A stretch of DNA of 56,841 nucleotides from the NCBI RefSeq assembly GCF_958445495.1, contig NZ_CAUCSQ010000026.1, positions 1 to 56,841 on the forward strand, read 5' to 3'. Each line of letters starts with the position of its first letter. The stretch's first letter is position 1. This document shows positions 41,130-50,369 of this stretch, piece after piece. The notes below the pieces were generated by a model. The model searched no databases and was not told the DNA's origin. It was given only the letters and a program-made list of their open reading frames with translations. Position numbers and translations under genes: made by a program. The DNA is from an uncultured Bacteroides sp. Its GTDB lineage: Bacteria > Bacteroidota > Bacteroidia > Bacteroidales > Bacteroidaceae.

Positions 41130-42705
41130 ATTCCGCCTGATATTTCAAAACAAGGTTGGGATATATTACTCCGTCAGTACAAATAAACTGGACAAATAAT
41201 GTGAAATTACGGAAGAAACCGGCATGATGCAAAAAGAAGTCAGGCACAAAGCGGACCAAAGTTTCCGATTGCTGAAATATCCGGTCAAAATCCGCTACCA
41301 ACATAAAATGATAGGAATCGGACAAACTGTCCATCCCCGCCCGATAAGTTACCGCTCCGTCAAGTACTTCACCTTTATCCAGTTGGCGGATATAACAAAA
41401 CAGGCTTTCTTCGTCCGGAGCAAACAACAAACGTTCGCCGTAAAATACGGCATAAACATCCGAAACCGGTCCTGTAAAACCCGTTAACCGCTCAAATAAG
41501 CTCGTTTGAGGCAACCGATAGACAGGATATGCCTTACCGGCAGTATATCCCAAAGAGATACGAGGCACTGTTCTCCCTTCCTCCTGTGAAACCGTATTGA
41601 CAAGAGAGCGAAGCGTCCTTTCAGCCTCTTTCGCATCCGCCACAGATATACTCAAAACTGCCGCGGTTTTCCGCAACGTATCTTCATGTTGAAAAAGACA
41701 GGCAATCAAATCCTGCCCGGCATTCTCTATCAAATAACGGGACAACTCCCTATCCCGGTTCCGTATTTCATCCGTGCGGCCCGCCTTCTCTTGTCCGGGC
41801 GCACCTCCGTAAGAAAGCAAAAACGTCCAATCGGAGATTCCCTGTTTACTGAAATAAAAAGCAGTGGAAGGAAGTCTCTCTCCAGGAAATCCTTTGACAG
41901 AATCCTGCTTCCGGAGCATGTCCGCAAATGTTAGGCAAGTATCTATTTTTTCATGGCTGACTCCGGTAAGATAAATAAAATCATCCCGCAATTTCATGTC
42001 AAACTCCGTCCATCCCATCATCCCTTCCCAACGGGTATAAACCGTAGCAATCGCAGTGTTTTTTTTCAGAGCGGCCGTCTCGACAAATCCGGAATCGTCC
42101 GCTAATGATATTCCGCCCTTATACGTATCAATGACATCTTCTATCAACTTTTTCTGATAACTCAAAGCCATAAAATCCGATGTCAGGTAACATGCCAGAA
42201 AGTTACCGTCCGCCATAGGATAAATTGTTATTTTCTCTCCTCTATACTTAAAAATCTTAGGCGGATATAGCGATAAAATATACTTATTTGCAAAACGTTC
42301 AAGCAACTGCCGGTCGCTTTCTCCCAGCCTGCAATAAAGTATCTGGTTATAAATATTGTCCGGTTCATGAAAACTTATCAGCATCCGATTCATTTGTCGG
42401 CTCAACCCGTGAGGCGCGTCTTCCAGAAGAGTATAAAGACATTCTTTCAGATAAGAAAAGATTTTAGAAGCATGAAGGTATTGCCGGTTTTTACTGCACG
42501 CCAACCCGTCTATTTCCGCCACAAAATCCAACATATCATCGGTTACAAACACCGCGGAAGCAGAAGCAGGGACCAATTCGTAAAGATTGAAATCTTTTTT
42601 CCCTTCGGCAGCCGACAACTTGAAAAAAGAGTATGAAGCGAAACCTGCGCACAAAAGTACAACAGAAGAAGTGACCGCGATTTTCACTATCGTACGAAGT
42701 TTCAT
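41128..42705 (-). CDS. Membrane-anchored hypothetical protein
   Basis: 525 residues with one N-terminal membrane segment (about 8-30) and a large exported part. The mature portion has mixed alpha/beta pattern with many Phe and Tyr residues, GLSRQMNRMLISFHEP near 102-117 and DWTFLLSYGGAPGQEK later. Some features recall DUF3352-type proteins, but I do not claim it. No catalytic motif seen. Convergent to the DUF3127 gene, with the terminator overlapping its stop by 2 nt. It is probably transcribed alone. Confidence 0.7.
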   Translation of the reverse strand: MKLRTIVKIAVTSSVVLLCAGFASYSFFKLSAAEGKKDFNLYELVPASASAVFVTDDMLDFVAEIDGLACSKNRQYLHASKIFSYLKECLYTLLEDAPHGLSRQMNRMLISFHEPDNIYNQILYCRLGESDRQLLERFANKYILSLYPPKIFKYRGEKITIYPMADGNFLACYLTSDFMALSYQKKLIEDVIDTYKGGISLADDSGFVETAALKKNTAIATVYTRWEGMMGWTEFDMKLRDDFIYLTGVSHEKIDTCLTFADMLRKQDSVKGFPGERLPSTAFYFSKQGISDWTFLLSYGGAPGQEKAGRTDEIRNRDRELSRYLIENAGQDLIACLFQHEDTLRKTAAVLSISVADAKEAERTLRSLVNTVSQEEGRTVPRISLGYTAGKAYPVYRLPQTSLFERLTGFTGPVSDVYAVFYGERLLFAPDEESLFCYIRQLDKGEVLDGAVTYRAGMDSLSDSYHFMLVADFDRIFQQSETLVRFVPDFFLHHAGFFRNFTLFVQFICTDGVIYPNLVLKYQAE

Positions 42706-42788
42706 AATATTCGTTGTTTATCGGCTAAGCGCAAAAATAATAAATTCTACAAAGGAAACAAAACTTTTGCTAAAAATTCCGCCGATAA

Positions 42789-43547
42789 TCAAAGATTAAT
42801 TTCCAACCCATCGTATGCAAGATGAATATTTTCGGGAAAATCCTTTTCAACCCCAGCATGCAAACCCATATCATGGCTGATATGTATGAAGTAAGTCTCC
42901 TTCGCCCGAATACGCCGTGCAACCGCCAATGCCTCTTCCAAATCCTGATGTGTAGGATGAGGAGCTATCCGAAGCGCATTCACTATCAAAACATCTATTC
43001 CCGCCAATTGTTCATACGATTCTTCGGGCATAGCCAGCATATCGGTAATATACCCCATTTGCCCGATACGATACCCCAGAATCGGCAACCTCCCATGCAT
43101 CACGCGCAAAGGAAGCACCTCAGTCGTATTTATAAAGAAATTTTGCCCGGCGAATATCTCCTGCAAAGGAATATCAGGTACACCGGGATAACGATGATTT
43201 ACAAAACAATAAGGCATACGTGAACGCAAACCGTCCGATACATGCTTCTCCGCATAAATAGGCACGGCGCCGAAACGGCAAAACGGGCGCAAATCATCCA
43301 AACCTCCCACATGGTCGTAATGCTCGTGAGTTATAAGTACGCCATCTATCTTCTCAAAAGGAAGACGTAACGCCTGCGTCCGGAAATCAGGACCACAATC
43401 AATAAGAATCCGCGCATCCTCCGTCTCCACAATCGCTGACGTGCGCAACCGATTATCTTTCGGATCGGCCGACGTGCAAACCGGACACGTGCAACCTATC
43501 TGGGGGACTCCCGTAGATGTCCCGCTTCCTAATATTCTTATTTTCAT
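42789..43547 (-). CDS. Metallo-beta-lactamase-fold phosphodiesterase (PhnP-like)
   Basis: 252 residues. The metal motif HEHYDH at 74-79 binds two metals, joined by Asp52 in DCGPDFR and the later HGRLPILG and IHISHDMG histidines. Cys19, Cys21 and Cys24 in GCTCPVCTS form a structural zinc site as in PhnP, the phosphoribosyl cyclic phosphate phosphodiesterase. No phosphonate genes are near, so the substrate is open. Five bases after murB on the same strand, so probably one operon. Confidence 0.9.
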   Translation of the reverse strand: MKIRILGSGTSTGVPQIGCTCPVCTSADPKDNRLRTSAIVETEDARILIDCGPDFRTQALRLPFEKIDGVLITHEHYDHVGGLDDLRPFCRFGAVPIYAEKHVSDGLRSRMPYCFVNHRYPGVPDIPLQEIFAGQNFFINTTEVLPLRVMHGRLPILGYRIGQMGYITDMLAMPEESYEQLAGIDVLIVNALRIAPHPTHQDLEEALAVARRIRAKETYFIHISHDMGLHAGVEKDFPENIHLAYDGLEINL

Positions 43548-43552
43548 TTCTT

Positions 43553-44542
43553 TCAGATAAAATTTACTTCCGGATGTATATCTATGCCGAACTTCTCGCG
43601 GACAGAAGCCCGCACGGCATCCGAGAGTGCAATAATATCGCTTCCCTTTGCTCCACCCCGGTTTACCAAGACCAACGCTTGCTTATCATGTACGGCTGCC
43701 GGTCCCAGAGATTTTCCTTTCCACCCGCACTGTTCAATCATCCACCCCGCCGGAATTTTTATCCGGCCGTCAGCCAACTCATAATAAGGCATGCACGGAT
43801 ATTCCTCCTGCAAAGTTTCCAGCTTTTCTTTCGAAACAACCGGGTTCATAAAGAAGCTGCCGGCATTACCCGTCACCTTCGGGTCAGGCAATTTCGCCTC
43901 ACGGATATGGATGATAATTTCCCGGACAACGGACAAGGTCAACGCCGGATATTTCTCCAACTCCCGGCGAATCGTACCATAATCCAATGTATAACGTTCC
44001 TCTTTGCCAAGCCGGAAATGAACGTATGTCACAAATACCGACTTGTTATCAGGATGCTTAAAGATACTGTCACGATAAGCATATCCGCACTCTTCAACAG
44101 GATAAACATACTCCTCGCCCCGATTGTTCACTGTCTCCACAGACGTTATCAAATCCTTCACCTCAACGCCGTACGCCCCAATATTCTGCACAGCACCCGC
44201 TCCCACCTCACCGGGAATAAGTGAAAGATTCTCAGCTCCGTACCATCCATGTTCCACGCAATATGCGACAAAATCATCCCATACGACTCCTGCCCCTACC
44301 CGTAACGATACCGATTTGCCATCCTCTTCCGTCACTTCAATCCCTTTGATACGGGAATGCAATATCACTCCCTCGTAATCTCCGGTAAACAACAGATTAC
44401 TTCCCGCACCAATATGCAGAAAAGGGGATGTCACGGCGCCTTGCGAAATCAGCATCTTCAATTCTTCCACCGAAGCATACTCCAAAAAGCGGGCAGCGCT
44501 GACATCAATACCGAAAGTATTATAAGATAACAGAGAATACAT
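43553..44542 (-). CDS. murB: UDP-N-acetylenolpyruvoylglucosamine reductase
   Basis: 329 residues from MYSLLSYNTFGID; 11 further codons upstream lack similarity. FAD-binding part: HIGAGSNLLF near 45-54 and IPGEVGAGAVQNIGAYG near 111-127. The catalytic Ser is in GNAGSFFMNP and the final Glu in the C-terminal HPEVNFI. It reduces the enolpyruvyl sugar to UDP-MurNAc in the cytoplasm. It is followed by the metallo-hydrolase gene. Confidence 0.96.
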   Translation of the reverse strand: MYSLLSYNTFGIDVSAARFLEYASVEELKMLISQGAVTSPFLHIGAGSNLLFTGDYEGVILHSRIKGIEVTEEDGKSVSLRVGAGVVWDDFVAYCVEHGWYGAENLSLIPGEVGAGAVQNIGAYGVEVKDLITSVETVNNRGEEYVYPVEECGYAYRDSIFKHPDNKSVFVTYVHFRLGKEERYTLDYGTIRRELEKYPALTLSVVREIIIHIREAKLPDPKVTGNAGSFFMNPVVSKEKLETLQEEYPCMPYYELADGRIKIPAGWMIEQCGWKGKSLGPAAVHDKQALVLVNRGGAKGSDIIALSDAVRASVREKFGIDIHPEVNFI

Positions 44543-44600
44543 ATCAAAATAATTATGAATTATGAACCATGTCAAATAACCATCACTTCGAAGACTACCG

Positions 44601-45449
44601 TTAGATACTTACATCCTCAAATTTATACAATTCCCACTCGCCAGCCTTCCGACGGAAATAAAGGATATTGGAAAATCCATTCCCGATACCTTTCAATGCA
44701 AGTATCTTTGTCGGCGAATTATCATTATTCCGTTGCCCATAATTAATATTTGAAAGACGGTCGGCAGGCAATTCCGGCTTGAACGCGAACCATTGATTCA
44801 AATCGAGAGTCGTCTCCAATACCGAAAAGTCATCGTCAGGGTCTGTAGTAATAAAAGCCAACGGTTCCCGTACACGTTGACTTTGAAAAAGGCTGTCGGC
44901 AGCAAAATGACTGAAAAATTCTATAAAATCCTCATTTTTATCCCGCTCGACGGGACGCAGATTAATAGCCTCCAATATCCACGCCCCCTTAATACGCTCA
45001 AAATAATACTTTTTCATCATCCGTGTCTTCATGAATATCCATTCCACTTGCACGGAAGTGAGGGAAGTATCCCCCACTAAATCCATATCCTCCTCTTTAT
45101 CAAACAAGAGCGTATAATAACGCTGTTTAGTAAACAAATCGTCATGCTTCCAATGGCATTCTTCGATATTCGATTTTTCATTGCCTTTATAATAAGGCAA
45201 CGGAAACTTCACACGTTGACGCTGCAGGACATCATCGGAAGCAAAATTATAGATAAAATCGTCGAAAGATTCGTCAGCCTGTGTAGGCTTCGGCTCTTCC
45301 GGCAATTTTTTTTCGTGGATGGAATCGGTTTTATACCGGATAGAATCCACTTCTTGAGTAATAGATGCGAAAGGGTCAATCTTTGCTTTTTTGTTGCTAC
45401 AAGAGCCCAATATACCAAGCAGCATGACCCCTGCAATAATTTTTTTCAT
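44601..45449 (-). CDS. DUF4348 lipoprotein with duplicated segment
   Basis: 282 residues. Lipoprotein signal with lipobox ILGSC, Cys17. Two similar segments are visible: FDDFIYNFASDDVLQRQRV (about 62-80) and FIEFFSHFAADSLFQSQRV (about 176-194), each followed by a charged strand region, implying an internal duplication of about 115 residues. DUF4348 is a Bacteroidota family of unknown function. The ATG overlaps the tdh stop (TAATG), so it is translated with threonine dehydrogenase, though a functional link is unclear. Confidence 0.82.
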   Translation of the reverse strand: MKKIIAGVMLLGILGSCSNKKAKIDPFASITQEVDSIRYKTDSIHEKKLPEEPKPTQADESFDDFIYNFASDDVLQRQRVKFPLPYYKGNEKSNIEECHWKHDDLFTKQRYYTLLFDKEEDMDLVGDTSLTSVQVEWIFMKTRMMKKYYFERIKGAWILEAINLRPVERDKNEDFIEFFSHFAADSLFQSQRVREPLAFITTDPDDDFSVLETTLDLNQWFAFKPELPADRLSNINYGQRNNDNSPTKILALKGIGNGFSNILYFRRKAGEWELYKFEDVSI

Positions 45450-46402
45450 TATTTCAATTTCTCTCTTAACTTTTCAAGCATATCCGTCGTCATGCTCTCT
45501 AAATCATAGACAGGCTTCCATCCCCACTCTTCGCGGGCGCAAGTGTCGTCCAGGCTGTCCGGCCAACTGTCGGCAATACGTTGTTTTAAAGGGTCGATAT
45601 CATAAACCATCTGGAAATCAGGAACCTGTTTCTTTATGGCCTGGAAAATCGTTTCCGGCCCGAAACTCATAGAAGCGATATTGAAAGCATTGCGGTGTAT
45701 CAACTTTGCCGGGTCAGCTTCCATCAGCATAATCGCCGCATTCAGCGCGTCCGGCATATACATCATGTCCATCAAAGTACCCTCCTTGATAGGACAGACA
45801 AATTTTTCACCTTTTACAGCCGAATAATAAATGTCAACGGCGTAATCCGTCGTCCCCCCTCCCGGAGGAGTCACATTCGAGATAATACCCGGAAAACGGA
45901 CAGCACGGGTGTCGACACCGTATTTATTGAAGTAATAGTCGCTCAACAATTCCGTTGTCACCTTCGTAACCCCATACATCGTACGCGGACGCTGGATGGT
46001 ATCCTGCGGCGTTTTCGTATGAGGCGTACTTGCCCCGAACGAGCCGATAGAACTGGGAGTGAATACGGCGCACTTCTGCTCGCGCGCCACTTCCAACACA
46101 TTCCATAATCCGTCGATACCTATCTTCCAGGCCAATTTAGGTTTTGATTCAGCCACCACCGAAAGCAAAGCAGCCAAGTTGTATATCGTATCAATATGGT
46201 ATTCTTTTACCACAGACGCAATCATTTCACCATCAGTCACATCAACAATAGCCGATGGTCCCGATTCTTTCAACTCTCCCTTAGGTTCTGCTCCCGGGAT
46301 ATAACCTACCACTACGTTTGTGTTACCATAACGTTTACGCAGCTCCATCGCTAACTCGGAACCAATCTGTCCTGTGGCTCCAATAATCAAAATGTGTTCC
46401 AT
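45449..46402 (-). CDS. tdh: L-threonine 3-dehydrogenase, SDR-type
   Basis: 317 residues, extended short-chain dehydrogenase. NAD site GATGQIGSELA at 8-18; catalytic Ser/Thr in TPSSIGSFG, Tyr and Lys in YGVTKVT. It oxidises threonine to 2-amino-3-ketobutyrate. This is the SDR type, not the zinc-dependent enzyme of E. coli. The next enzyme, Kbl, is encoded divergently 135 bp away, so the two steps share one control region. TTACTTTG at 46448-46441 is a possible -7. Confidence 0.92.
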   Translation of the reverse strand: MEHILIIGATGQIGSELAMELRKRYGNTNVVVGYIPGAEPKGELKESGPSAIVDVTDGEMIASVVKEYHIDTIYNLAALLSVVAESKPKLAWKIGIDGLWNVLEVAREQKCAVFTPSSIGSFGASTPHTKTPQDTIQRPRTMYGVTKVTTELLSDYYFNKYGVDTRAVRFPGIISNVTPPGGGTTDYAVDIYYSAVKGEKFVCPIKEGTLMDMMYMPDALNAAIMLMEADPAKLIHRNAFNIASMSFGPETIFQAIKKQVPDFQMVYDIDPLKQRIADSWPDSLDDTCAREEWGWKPVYDLESMTTDMLEKLREKLK

Positions 46403-46537
46403 TTTCCTTGTACTTAAAATTATTAAGCTAAATTTGTACGCAAAGTAAGCACTTTTTTTTCAGATTTTTGCCAAAAAGACATTGATATTCCAAGAAAAAT
46501 TGTGTCCTTTGTAATCTAACTTAATCACTCAGACACT

Positions 46538-47725
46538 ATGTACGGTAAAATGCAAGAATTCCTCAGCCAGACATTGGCTGAAATCAGAGAAGCCGGGCTT
46601 TATAAAGAAGAACGACTAATCGAAAGTGCGCAGCAAGCTGCCATCACTGTAAAAGGTAAAGAAGTATTAAACTTCTGCGCTAACAACTACTTAGGGTTGT
46701 CCAATCATCCCCGGTTAATAAAAGCCTCCCAGAAAATGATGGAGCGCCGCGGATACGGTATGTCGTCAGTCCGCTTTATCTGCGGCACGCAAGACATACA
46801 CAAAGAACTGGAGGCTGCCATTTCCGAGTATTTCCAAACGGAAGACACCATTTTGTACGCGGCTTGCTTTGATGCGAACGGCGGTGTATTCGAACCTCTT
46901 TTCACAGATGAAGACGCCATTATCTCGGATTCTTTGAACCACGCTTCCATTATTGACGGCGTGCGCCTCTGTAAAGCGAAACGTTACCGCTATGCCAATG
47001 CCGACATGGAAGAGCTGGAAAAATGCCTGCAGGAAGCGCAAGCCCAACGTTTCCGTATCATCGTTACGGACGGAGTATTCTCCATGGACGGCAATGTAGC
47101 GCCTATGGACCGGATTTGCGAACTAGCCGAAAAATATGACGCTTTAGTCATGGTAGACGAATCCCATTCCGCCGGTGTGGTAGGAGCCACAGGACACGGT
47201 GTAAGCGAATTATACAAAACCCACGGACGTGTGGACATCTACACAGGTACATTGGGAAAAGCGTTTGGAGGAGCTTTAGGAGGATTCACCACCGGACGCA
47301 AAGAGATTATCGACCTATTACGCCAACGCAGCCGCCCGTATCTGTTCTCCAACTCATTGGCTCCGGGTATCATCGGTGCGAGCCTTGAGGTTTTCAAGAT
47401 GCTGAAAGAAAGCAATGCGCTGCATGACAAACTGGTGGAAAACGTAAATTACTTCCGCGACAAAATGACTGCTGCCGGATTTGACATAAAACCGACCCAA
47501 AGTGCAATCTGCGCCGTCATGCTGTATGATGCCAAACTGTCTCAGATATATGCCTCACGCATGCAGGAAGAAGGTATCTACGTAACAGGATTCTATTATC
47601 CGGTTGTCCCGAAAGGCCAGGCGCGCATCCGTGTGCAAATTTCCGCCGGACACGAAAAAGAACATCTCGATAAATGTATCACAGCCTTTATCAAAGTGGG
47701 AAAAGAGCTCGGTGTACTGAAATAA
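46538..47725 (+). CDS. kbl: Glycine C-acetyltransferase (2-amino-3-ketobutyrate CoA ligase)
   Basis: 395 residues, class II PLP-dependent alpha-oxoamine synthase. PLP lysine Lys241 in TGTLGKAFGG; MVDESHSAG (205-213) holds the Asp and His that contact the cofactor. With CoA it splits 2-amino-3-ketobutyrate from Tdh into glycine and acetyl-CoA, completing threonine catabolism. The start follows the GTCCTTTG element at about 46503-46511, an imperfect -7. An 18-bp hairpin follows the stop. Confidence 0.96.
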   Translation: MYGKMQEFLSQTLAEIREAGLYKEERLIESAQQAAITVKGKEVLNFCANNYLGLSNHPRLIKASQKMMERRGYGMSSVRFICGTQDIHKELEAAISEYFQTEDTILYAACFDANGGVFEPLFTDEDAIISDSLNHASIIDGVRLCKAKRYRYANADMEELEKCLQEAQAQRFRIIVTDGVFSMDGNVAPMDRICELAEKYDALVMVDESHSAGVVGATGHGVSELYKTHGRVDIYTGTLGKAFGGALGGFTTGRKEIIDLLRQRSRPYLFSNSLAPGIIGASLEVFKMLKESNALHDKLVENVNYFRDKMTAAGFDIKPTQSAICAVMLYDAKLSQIYASRMQEEGIYVTGFYYPVVPKGQARIRVQISAGHEKEHLDKCITAFIKVGKELGVLK

Positions 47726-47735
47726 CAGACTATAA

Positions 47736-47790
47736 ATGATGGGTAGCAAGTAAAAAACAGACTGTTTCTATCTTACTTCCTACCCATCAT
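47736..47790 (+). terminator. Long hairpin after kbl
   Basis: 47736-47753 (ATGATGGGTAGCAAGTAA) pairs with 47773-47790 with one mismatch, 18 bp in all. The 19-nt loop includes a small AAACAG/CTGTTT pair. The tail is not T-rich. Confidence 0.6.
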
Positions 47791-47863
47791 CCCATTCAAA
47801 ACAAGACACTCATCAGATTCATCATCCGCCCATTAAGATTTACCATTCATCCCCTGCATTATT

Positions 47864-48289
47864 ATGGAAGAACTTACACTCACTACCCCCGCATTATTAT
47901 TTTCCGCCGTATCCCTAATACTGCTGGCCTATACCAACCGTTTTCTGTCATACGCCCAACTGGTACGTCAACTGCGTGACCGTTACATGGAAAAACCTTC
48001 GGATATTACCGTGGCACAGATTGAAAATTTACGGAAACGATTGAACCTGACACGTACCATGCAAGGATTAGGTATTGCCAGCCTGTTTTTATGTGTAGTG
48101 AGCATGTTCCTTATCTACATCGGACTGCAATTATTGTCCGCGTATGTATTCGGGGTAGCTTTAATCCTGTTAATCGCATCTCTGGGTGTATCTTTCCGCG
48201 AAATACAGATTTCGACCCGCTCATTGGAGATTTATTTAGGAACTATGGAGAAAGGAAAGAGAAAAAAAGAAGAGGCTCTACCCAAATGA
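47864..48289 (+). CDS. DUF2721 membrane protein
   Basis: 141 residues. Membrane helices at about 5-27 and 68-110 (two close helices), with a charged middle (about 30-65) and a basic C-terminal tail. The start LTTPALLFSAVSLILLAYTN matches the DUF2721 family of small bacterial membrane proteins of unknown function. Lies 138 bp after kbl on the same strand. Confidence 0.8.
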   Translation: MEELTLTTPALLFSAVSLILLAYTNRFLSYAQLVRQLRDRYMEKPSDITVAQIENLRKRLNLTRTMQGLGIASLFLCVVSMFLIYIGLQLLSAYVFGVALILLIASLGVSFREIQISTRSLEIYLGTMEKGKRKKEEALPK

Positions 48290-48479
48290 GAAATCCGCCT
48301 ATCGCTTTATTTATCCGGAAACCTGTCATTCTTATCGTATAACCGAGAGGGAAAAAACTCTCCTTTTCAATAACAGAAAACCAAAACGGGATATCCACCG
48401 AATATCCCCGGTAAAGCGCAGCAGCAGTTTTATTTCGGTACAGCCTCGTATGAATCTTTAGCTTTGTACAACTATGCCA

Positions 48480-48959
48480 TTAACGTTGTCCCATTTGTGA
48501 GTCAAGAAAGAATACGCCGGCATCACCCGCCTTTTTAACCTTATCGACGATTCCTTGAGCCGTAGCTTCTTCTTCCACCTGTTCACGAACGAATCCCCAC
48601 AAAAAGTCCTGAGTAGCCTTATCTTTTTCAGCGGCAGCCACATCGACCAATTTATCCACTAAAGAAGAAACATGGCATTCGTGCTTGTACACATGTTCAA
48701 ACACCTCCAATGGACTGCCCCACCCGTTAGGTACGACATCAATTTTATCAACAACCGCAGTTCCGCCACGTTTAATAATATAATCAGCCATCGCATAAGC
48801 ATGTTCCAGTTCTTCCTGCGACTGTTTTTTCATCCAATGTGCAAAACCGCTGAATCCTTCTTTCTCAAAATAGAAAGACATAGCCAAATACAAATTAGAA
48901 GACCACATTTCAGCCGTGATCTGCTCATTGATTGCCTTTTGTAATTTTTCTGAAATCAT
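48480..48959 (-). CDS. ftnA: Non-heme ferritin
   Basis: 159 residues, a four-helix bundle. Ferroxidase residues Glu17, Glu50 and His53 fall in NEQITAEMWS and SQEELEHAYAMA. The protein oxidises and stores iron in 24-subunit shells and protects from oxygen. TACTTTTG (49016-49009, coding strand) is the -7 element and lies within a perfect palindrome (49002-49021), suggesting a repressor or activator site. Start is ATG 48959, with no strong ribosome site. Confidence 0.95.
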   Translation of the reverse strand: MISEKLQKAINEQITAEMWSSNLYLAMSFYFEKEGFSGFAHWMKKQSQEELEHAYAMADYIIKRGGTAVVDKIDVVPNGWGSPLEVFEHVYKHECHVSSLVDKLVDVAAAEKDKATQDFLWGFVREQVEEEATAQGIVDKVKKAGDAGVFFLDSQMGQR

Positions 48960-49001
48960 AATCTTATTTTTATAAAGTTGTTAATGCAGTTCCTTTTTGA
49001 A

Positions 49002-49021
49002 CTCATTACAAAAGTAATGAG
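49002..49021 (-). promoter_or_regulatory. Palindromic operator over the ferritin promoter
   Basis: CTCATTAC, AAAA, GTAATGAG: perfect 8-bp arms with 4-nt centre. The -7 element TACTTTTG of ftnA (49016-49009) is within it, so binding would directly affect polymerase. Confidence 0.5.
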
Positions 49022-49078
49022 ATTTCAATAAAGATTGTTCCACGTAGTTCGCTTTTTTAAACTACATTCACATTTTAT

Positions 49079-50242
49079 TTACACCAGCTCATCCGCAACA
49101 TACCCCTTCGGCAACTCGCGGCAATTATAACCGGATGCCATAATCTCGCCGTAAGCTCCGGCCGAACGGAGAGCAATCAAATCGCCCCGTTTCACCCTGT
49201 TCAAATCAATCGCTTTTCCGAAAACATCCGACGATTCACAAATCGGTCCCACCACATCATACGTCTCCGTCGGCTCTTCCGATGTGATATTCTCCATCTT
49301 ATGATAAGCCTGATACAAGGCCGGACGAATCAAATCCGTCATGCCGGCGTCAAGAATAGCAAACTTCTTCTTCGTTCCCTGTTTCACATACAGCACCTTG
49401 CTGATTAACGAGCCGCACTGACCGACAACAGAACGGCCCAGCTCAAAATGCAATGTCTGATAAGGACGCAACTTCAATTGCCCGGCATAAGTAGCAAAAT
49501 AACTTTTAAAATCCGGAATAGCCTGACGGTCGGGATGCCCGTAATCAATTCCCAGGCCACCGCCGACATTTATGTGTTCCACCAAAATATGACGCGCCTC
49601 CAGCTTATCCTGCAATTCATTGACCCGATTACAAAGCGCCACAAAATCGCCCATATCCAAGATTTGAGAGCCAATGTGGAAATGAAGCCCCATGAACTTT
49701 ACATTTTTCATTTCCAACGCCACATCTATCACCTGTTCCATATCCTGCATACTGATTCCGAATTTATTTTCAGCCAGACCGGTAGTAATATTCGCGTGAG
49801 TATGCGCACCGACATCCGGGTTAATACGGAAAGCCACATTAGCAACTTTATTCTGGGCGGCAGCCAATCCGTTAATCACCTCCAACTCCGGAACAGACTC
49901 TACATTAAAACAAAAAATGCCGTATTCCAATCCCAGATTGATTTCCCAGTCAGCCTTTCCCACTCCGGCAAAAACAATCTTATTCGCCGGAAATCCAGCA
50001 CGAATGGCAGCACGTATTTCTCCACCGCTCACACAATCGGCCCCCATTCCGCTTTCACGGATAATAGCCAACACCTTAGGATTGGCGTTCGCTTTCACAG
50101 CATAATGTACGGAATAACCGGAATATTTGGCAACCTCCAGATTAATAGCCGACAATGTATCACGCAACACCTTCGTGTCATAATAATAAAAAGGCGTCTG
50201 CAATGCACGGAATTTATCAATTGGAAACATTCCCTTCATCAT
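49079..50242 (-). CDS. lysA: Diaminopimelate decarboxylase
   Basis: 387 residues, fold type III PLP enzyme. PLP lysine Lys50 in HYAVKANANP; the C-terminal half carries the partner active-site Cys in GPICESSDVF and ALRSAGAYG. It converts meso-diaminopimelate into lysine, the last step. Starts ATG ATG; the first or second Met could serve. Separated from lysC by 127 bp with a large hairpin. Confidence 0.95.
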   Translation of the reverse strand: MMKGMFPIDKFRALQTPFYYYDTKVLRDTLSAINLEVAKYSGYSVHYAVKANANPKVLAIIRESGMGADCVSGGEIRAAIRAGFPANKIVFAGVGKADWEINLGLEYGIFCFNVESVPELEVINGLAAAQNKVANVAFRINPDVGAHTHANITTGLAENKFGISMQDMEQVIDVALEMKNVKFMGLHFHIGSQILDMGDFVALCNRVNELQDKLEARHILVEHINVGGGLGIDYGHPDRQAIPDFKSYFATYAGQLKLRPYQTLHFELGRSVVGQCGSLISKVLYVKQGTKKKFAILDAGMTDLIRPALYQAYHKMENITSEEPTETYDVVGPICESSDVFGKAIDLNRVKRGDLIALRSAGAYGEIMASGYNCRELPKGYVADELV

Positions 50243-50274
50243 TCAAAAAACTTGTTTAGTTAATTTAGAAAAGA

Positions 50275-50347
50275 GGCTGTATCTTTTTGCAATGCCCCCT
50301 AAAAGCCCGTTACGGACTTTCGGGGAGCGCTCCATCTTGATACAGCC
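50275..50347 (-). terminator. Structured hairpin between lysC and lysA
   Basis: Outer GGCTGTATC (50275-50283) pairs with GATACAGCC (50339-50347). Inside, CCCC/GGGG (50295-50299 and 50322-50325), AAAG/CTTT and CCG/CGG give a nested stem with small loops. No T run on the minus strand after 50275, so it may be a processing or leader structure rather than a plain terminator. Confidence 0.5.
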
Positions 50348-50369
50348 CCAATATTATTTATTTTCAGTA

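Noticed and set aside
48345..48408. Fourth copy of the composite element (GGGATAT and GAATATCCCC after a GAGAG hairpin)
   Set aside because: Only about ten bases match and the key GATATTCAGCAAATTCC motif and second hairpin are absent.
49448..50263. 271-codon plus-strand frame opposite lysA
   Set aside because: Antisense to lysA with low-complexity composition and no ribosome site or promoter.
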